This document shows positions 60,719-64,000 of a stretch of DNA of 64,000 nt, in pieces (position 1 is the first letter of the stretch; every line of letters starts with the position of its first letter). The DNA comes from Labrys sedimenti (GTDB lineage: Bacteria > Pseudomonadota > Alphaproteobacteria > Rhizobiales > Labraceae): contig NZ_JAXOUF010000015.1 of the NCBI RefSeq assembly GCF_034424805.1, positions 1 through 64,000 of the forward strand, read 5' to 3'. The notes beneath the pieces are model-generated. The model was not told the DNA's origin and searched no databases. It saw only the letters and a list, made by a program, of their open reading frames with translations. The translations under genes and the position numbers were made by a program.

Positions 60719-61545
60719 ACACCCCCGAACGCCGACCGGCTCAGCTCGATCTTGCCTTCGTCCGGGCGATCGATGGACGCACGGTCCTCGCATCCCGGGC
60801 GGTGTCCTATCCATATTGCGTTACAGCCCCGCTGCGCACTGCAGCGACGAAGACGGCGGCGCGCCTCATCCTGCAGTCGTCCTCCGGTGGTCTCTATGCC
60901 GGGGAAGGCCTGGCCCAGGCGATAACAGCCGGGCCACAGTCCCGCGTCGCCATCGAATGCCCGGCCGCGACCGTCGTACATGGGATGAAACCGACGCTGC
61001 AGGCCCGGCAGATTCTAGGCATTGCCGTTAGCCGTGGTGGCCAACTGCGCTATTTGTCTCGCCCACTGATCTTTTTTCCCGATGCCGCGCTGGAACAACG
61101 GGTTGTGTTGCGCGCGGCAGCCGATGCGACGATCCTCTATCGCGAGGGTTTTTACCTGCATGATGCCCGCGGGGGTGACCGGGCATTCCGCCAGTTCCAA
61201 AGCTCTACACAGGTGCTGGATGAGAATGGCGCCTTGCTGGCGCTCGACCGGACCGTGGTTGAAGGAGCCCAAATTATCGCCGGCATTCCAGGCATAGGTG
61301 GAGCTTTTCGTGCCTTCGGATCGATATACCTCATCCGATCCTTGGACGAGGCCGACATCCTGCAGGTCAAGGGCGCGCTCATGGCTCATTTCGCCGGTTC
61401 GTCCTCGATCTATGCCTCGGCCAGTGCGCTGCGGCGTGGGTGCGGGCTCCTGGTTCGTGTGGCGGCTCGTGACGGCGGCGCACTTGCCGATGCTCTGGAA
61501 GAGATCACGGCTCGTCTGGCGAATGTCTTTCTGGAACGCGATTGA
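60715..61545 (+). CDS. ureD: Urease accessory protein UreD (UreH)
   Basis: 276 residues from TTG 60715, overlapping ureG by 4 nt. It has the UreD pattern of beta-helical scaffold: LDLAFVRAIDGRTVLASRAVSYPYCV, LQSSSGGLYAGEGLAQAITAGPQSRVAI in part and FFPDAALEQRVVLRAAADATILYREGF in part. It forms the nickel tunnel with UreF on the apo-enzyme. Last gene of the operon. The order E-F-AB-C-G-D differs from the common D-A-B-C-E-F-G. Confidence 0.88.
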   Translation: MNTPERRPAQLDLAFVRAIDGRTVLASRAVSYPYCVTAPLRTAATKTAARLILQSSSGGLYAGEGLAQAITAGPQSRVAIECPAATVVHGMKPTLQARQILGIAVSRGGQLRYLSRPLIFFPDAALEQRVVLRAAADATILYREGFYLHDARGGDRAFRQFQSSTQVLDENGALLALDRTVVEGAQIIAGIPGIGGAFRAFGSIYLIRSLDEADILQVKGALMAHFAGSSSIYASASALRRGCGLLVRVAARDGGALADALEEITARLANVFLERD

Positions 61546-61797
61546 CCGGTCGCAGCGATCAAAACAGCGCTATCGTCAATCGAAGGTGAGCTGCTTTATC
61601 TGTTCGTCGACACTTTAACCATTAGAGCACCTGCACAACCGCCAGGAGGTACAAGCACGCAGGAGGCCGCGCTTGCCATGGCGTAGCGTAAAGCCGTCAC
61701 CGCCGCTTGAAGATACGAGGAGGTGCACAATTCGTTCTCGGTGCACATCGACGGTAACGTGGCGACGTCTTGAAGGGGTATGACTCGGGGGATATTA
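61546..61797. other. Intergenic between convergent ureD and bestrophin-like gene
   Basis: About 250 bp with no gene and no clear intrinsic terminator hairpin on either strand. Confidence 0.4.
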
Positions 61798-62694
61798 TTA
61801 CATGAGTATGTTTCGGTGCGGTTTGATCGCGGCGGGGAGGTCATCATTTCCGACGAGTGCGAGCATTTCCCGTTCGATCGTCCGCTTCAAGGCATCCAGC
61901 GGCAACGCGTTCGGCTCCAGGCCGAACGGTTCCTCGAGTTGGTGGCCGAGAGCGTCAAGGCCGAAGAAGGTGTAGGCGACGAGCAGAACCGGAAGCAATG
62001 TCCACCAATCCAGCGTACCGGCGAGGGCGAATGGCAGTGTCACACAAAAGACGAGAGCCGTTCGGTGCAGCAGCAAGGAATACGCAAAAGGAACTGGTGT
62101 GTAGGCGATGCGCTCGCACTCGCCCTGCACCTCGGTCAGGGCGCTGATCTGCTGTTCGATGACCAAGTAGTGAATTGGATCTATCCGCCCCCTATGCATG
62201 AGCGTCAGACAATATTTGCCAATCTGGTCAAGGACGGCATTCGTCAGATTGGGATTGTTCGAGGCGGTGCGAAGATCGAACCAGCGCGTGATGGCCCTCA
62301 ACTCATCTTGACCCCGCAGATGGGCGGCAAGCCCCGCGGAGAAAGCGCGTAGTCCCCGGAGCAGGAAGCGCCGGTCATCCGCCTCCAGTGTGGATGTCTG
62401 GCGCGCGAGCGATCGACAGGCGATGATCAGTTCACCCCAGAGCCTGCGTCCCTCCCACCAGCGGGCGTAGCAGGCATTGTTTCGAAAGCTCATGAACACA
62501 GACAGGGCGATGCCGATCAGGGTGAAGGGAATGGCACTGATCCGCGTAAAGATGCCCGGATGCTCCTGTGCCGCATAAATCGCCAGCACGCTGATGAGTG
62601 CGATTGCGAGGAGACGGGGCGCTATGCGTGGCGAGATGGAGCCGTTGACGGCAAATAGAATGTCCCGGAAGCCGGGCTTTGAGCGCAAGATCAT
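61798..62694 (-). CDS. Bestrophin-like membrane channel (UPF0187/YneE family)
   Basis: 298 residues with four hydrophobic segments (for example IAPRLLAIALISVLAIYAA and ISAIPFTLIGIALSVFMSFRNNACYARWWEGRRLWGELI in part). The SFRNNxxYxRWWEGRRLWG motif defines bacterial bestrophin homologues, and TFFGLDALGHQLEEPFGLEPNALPL closes the family core. Bacterial homologues form pentameric ion channels (KpBest conducts cations). It is separated from the urease operon and convergent to it; no functional link is evident. Confidence 0.88.
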   Translation of the reverse strand: MILRSKPGFRDILFAVNGSISPRIAPRLLAIALISVLAIYAAQEHPGIFTRISAIPFTLIGIALSVFMSFRNNACYARWWEGRRLWGELIIACRSLARQTSTLEADDRRFLLRGLRAFSAGLAAHLRGQDELRAITRWFDLRTASNNPNLTNAVLDQIGKYCLTLMHRGRIDPIHYLVIEQQISALTEVQGECERIAYTPVPFAYSLLLHRTALVFCVTLPFALAGTLDWWTLLPVLLVAYTFFGLDALGHQLEEPFGLEPNALPLDALKRTIEREMLALVGNDDLPAAIKPHRNILM

Positions 62695-63032
62695 GCAGCC
62701 GTCCCTGTCATCGCTATCCCCTCTTTGCGCAGGCGCCGACCTGCAGGCCTAGATGCCGTCGATCTCGGGCAGCGCGACGCTTTCGAGAAAATGGCCTCGG
62801 TCGAAATGGCCATTGCAGCGAACGAAGCCTGCGGCTCCCCGATCCTGGGCGGTTGTTCTGAAGGCATCATTTATGCCACTTCCCGGCCGGACGACACATC
62901 AATGACTTGGCGCCGAAGATCCCTGATTTCTTGGACATTTTGTTCGTTCTAAATGGACAAAATGTCTATATATTTCAAATAGATAGAGTGTTTTACTATG
63001 TGCTCGACAGTTTCTGCGGAGCGGTTTCGAGC
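62695..63032. promoter_or_regulatory. Divergent promoter region with 10-bp inverted repeat
   Basis: About 340 bp between the bestrophin-like gene and the molybdoenzyme gene. GACATTTTGT (62934-62943) and its exact complement ACAAAATGTC (62957-62966) are separated by 13 bp in an AT-rich stretch about 70-100 bp before the molybdoenzyme start. A plausible regulator site for that gene. The half nearer the bestrophin gene shows nothing recognisable. Confidence 0.5.
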
Positions 63033-64000
63033 ATGGCCGACAACAAGCCTCAATATAAGACATACCATCATCCGGCAGGGGGCTGGGGCGCTGCTGCAGC
63101 GACTGCCAAGGTGCTGCTGGAGCAGAGCGTCATCACCAAGGGGTCGCGCGCGCTGCTCGCCATGAACCAGCCTGGCGGCTTCAAATGCCCCAGTTGCGCC
63201 TTTCCCGATCCCGACCACAAGAAGACTCTCGAATTCTGCGAGAACGGCGCCAAGGCGCTGGCCTTCGAGGCGACCAAGCGAAGGATCACGCGGGAGTTCT
63301 TCGAAAGGCACAGCGTGTCGGAACTCATGGAGCAGTCGGATTACTGGCTCGAAATGCAGGGCCGGCTGACCGAACCCATGCGCTACGATGCGGCATCCGA
63401 CCGCTATGTCCCCTGTGACTGGGAGGCCGCCTTCACGCTGATCGGCGATCACCTCAAGGCGCTCGAAAGCCCCCATCAGGCGGAATTCTACACCTCGGGG
63501 CGCACGCCCAACGAGGCCGCCTTCCTGTATTCCATCTTTGTGCGGGAATTCGGCACCAACAATTTCCCCGACTGTTCGAACATGTGCCACGAGCCGACGA
63601 GCCGCGGGCTGCCTGCCTCCATCGGGGTCGGGAAGGGGACGGTGGTGATGGAGGACTTCGAGCACGCCGAAGCCATCTTTGTCATCGGCCAGAACACCGG
63701 CACCAACTCGCCGCGCATGATGACCAATCTGGTCGAGGCGCGAAAACGCGGCGTGCCGATCGTGGCCGTCAACCCGATGCCGGAACGGGCGCTGATACGC
63801 TTCACCGAGCCGCAGGATGTCGTGCAGATGGCGACATTCGGGTCGACTGCGATCGCGAGCGAATTCGTCCATATCCGCATCGGAGGGGATCTGGCGCTGC
63901 TCAAGGGCATGATGAAGGTGATCTTCGAGCGCGAGGCGCAGGGCGAGGCCGTCATCGATACCGATTTCGTCAGCCGGCACACCGTTGGCCTGGAGGCGAT
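63033..64000 (+). CDS. FdhF/YdeP-family molybdopterin oxidoreductase, 5' part (runs off right edge)
   Basis: An open frame from ATG 63033 (MADNKPQYKTYHHPAGGWGA) to the window end, 322 codons. It matches the beginning of YdeP-type formate dehydrogenase-like proteins: MNQPGGFKCPSCAFPDPDHK with the cysteine pair, FCENGAKALAFEATKRRIT, YTSGRTPNEAAFLYSIFVREFGTNNFPDCSNMCHEPTS (in part) and FVIGQNTGTNSPRMMT, which binds the molybdopterin dinucleotide. Family members are 750-780 residues, so over half lies outside. They are cytoplasmic molybdoenzymes, some linked to acid or formate metabolism. Confidence 0.88.
   Translation, partial: MADNKPQYKTYHHPAGGWGAAAATAKVLLEQSVITKGSRALLAMNQPGGFKCPSCAFPDPDHKKTLEFCENGAKALAFEATKRRITREFFERHSVSELMEQSDYWLEMQGRLTEPMRYDAASDRYVPCDWEAAFTLIGDHLKALESPHQAEFYTSGRTPNEAAFLYSIFVREFGTNNFPDCSNMCHEPTSRGLPASIGVGKGTVVMEDFEHAEAIFVIGQNTGTNSPRMMTNLVEARKRGVPIVAVNPMPERALIRFTEPQDVVQMATFGSTAIASEFVHIRIGGDLALLKGMMKVIFEREAQGEAVIDTDFVSRHTVGLEA

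Noticed and set aside
1..64000. CRISPR arrays, rRNA or tRNA genes, prophage genes
   Set aside because: No regularly spaced repeats, no rRNA-like or tRNA cloverleaf sequence and no phage structural genes were seen on either strand.

Overview
The window is a 64 kb GC-rich stretch that reads as an alphaproteobacterium, most likely a soil or rhizosphere member of the Hyphomicrobiales (Rhizobiales). The grounds are codon use, strong overlapping ORFs on both strands, interspersed CTAGAGCA-type intergenic repeats of the kind known from that order, LysR/MarR-controlled aromatic catabolism, and a fused urease gamma-beta subunit. Genus cannot be set from sequence reading alone. No rRNA, tRNA or CRISPR was seen.

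Region 1 (1-12.2 kb): a partial unknown gene, a cyclic-nucleotide-binding/thioredoxin-reductase-like flavoprotein, an AraJ-type MFS exporter, and a minus-strand operon for a molybdenum hydroxylase of the isoquinoline 1-oxidoreductase type (GlcG/HbpS-like protein, 2Fe-2S subunit, Mo subunit, diheme cytochrome c). Upstream of it lies a large winged-helix/NTPase/TPR regulator. Gene remnants (GFA-family, AraC-family) lead to a first IS6-family element.

Region 2 (13.1-37.0 kb), bracketed by two IS6-family elements: an aromatic catabolic island. Its core is the gentisate pathway: 3-hydroxybenzoate 6-hydroxylase-like monooxygenase, gentisate 1,2-dioxygenase, two different candidate maleylpyruvate isomerases and fumarylpyruvate hydrolase. 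It also has an aromatic-acid MFS transporter, a GMC alcohol oxidoreductase, a class II aldolase-family protein and two MarR regulators. On each flank lies a module of aldehyde dehydrogenase plus HyuA/HyuB (hydantoinase/oxoprolinase or acetone/acetophenone carboxylase superfamily). In one module the small zinc-binding gamma-like subunit is fused to HyuB; in the other it is a separate gene that the second IS6 element cuts at its very end. Five promoters in the island share one design (TTGACA, 16 bp, TATACG/T or a close variant, with GTATAC-centred operators), which defines a candidate regulon. The LysR-linked module has a different operator.

Region 3 (37.8-61.5 kb): a two-armed amide/urea nitrogen locus. 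The minus-strand arm is amiC-amiR, a five-gene Urt/Fmd-type ABC transporter, an FmdA/AmdA formamidase and a tandem two-domain nitrilase whose second domain has lost catalytic residues. A transcription terminator sits in the amiC leader, as expected for AmiR-type antitermination. The plus-strand arm starts with a second AmiC-like protein, then a second five-gene ABC transporter, a signature amidase, a small ABM-domain protein and ureE-ureF-ureAB-ureC-ureG-ureD. The urease has every nickel ligand but a non-canonical active-site flap. A MarR gene sits between the arms.

Region 4 (61.8-64 kb): a bestrophin-like channel protein and the 5' part of an FdhF/YdeP-type molybdoenzyme that runs off the window.

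Taken together, the cell appears able to import and oxidise a hydroxylated aromatic compound to fumarate and pyruvate, possibly after ATP-dependent hydrolysis or carboxylation by the Hyu proteins, and to scavenge nitrogen by taking up amides and hydrolysing them to ammonia.
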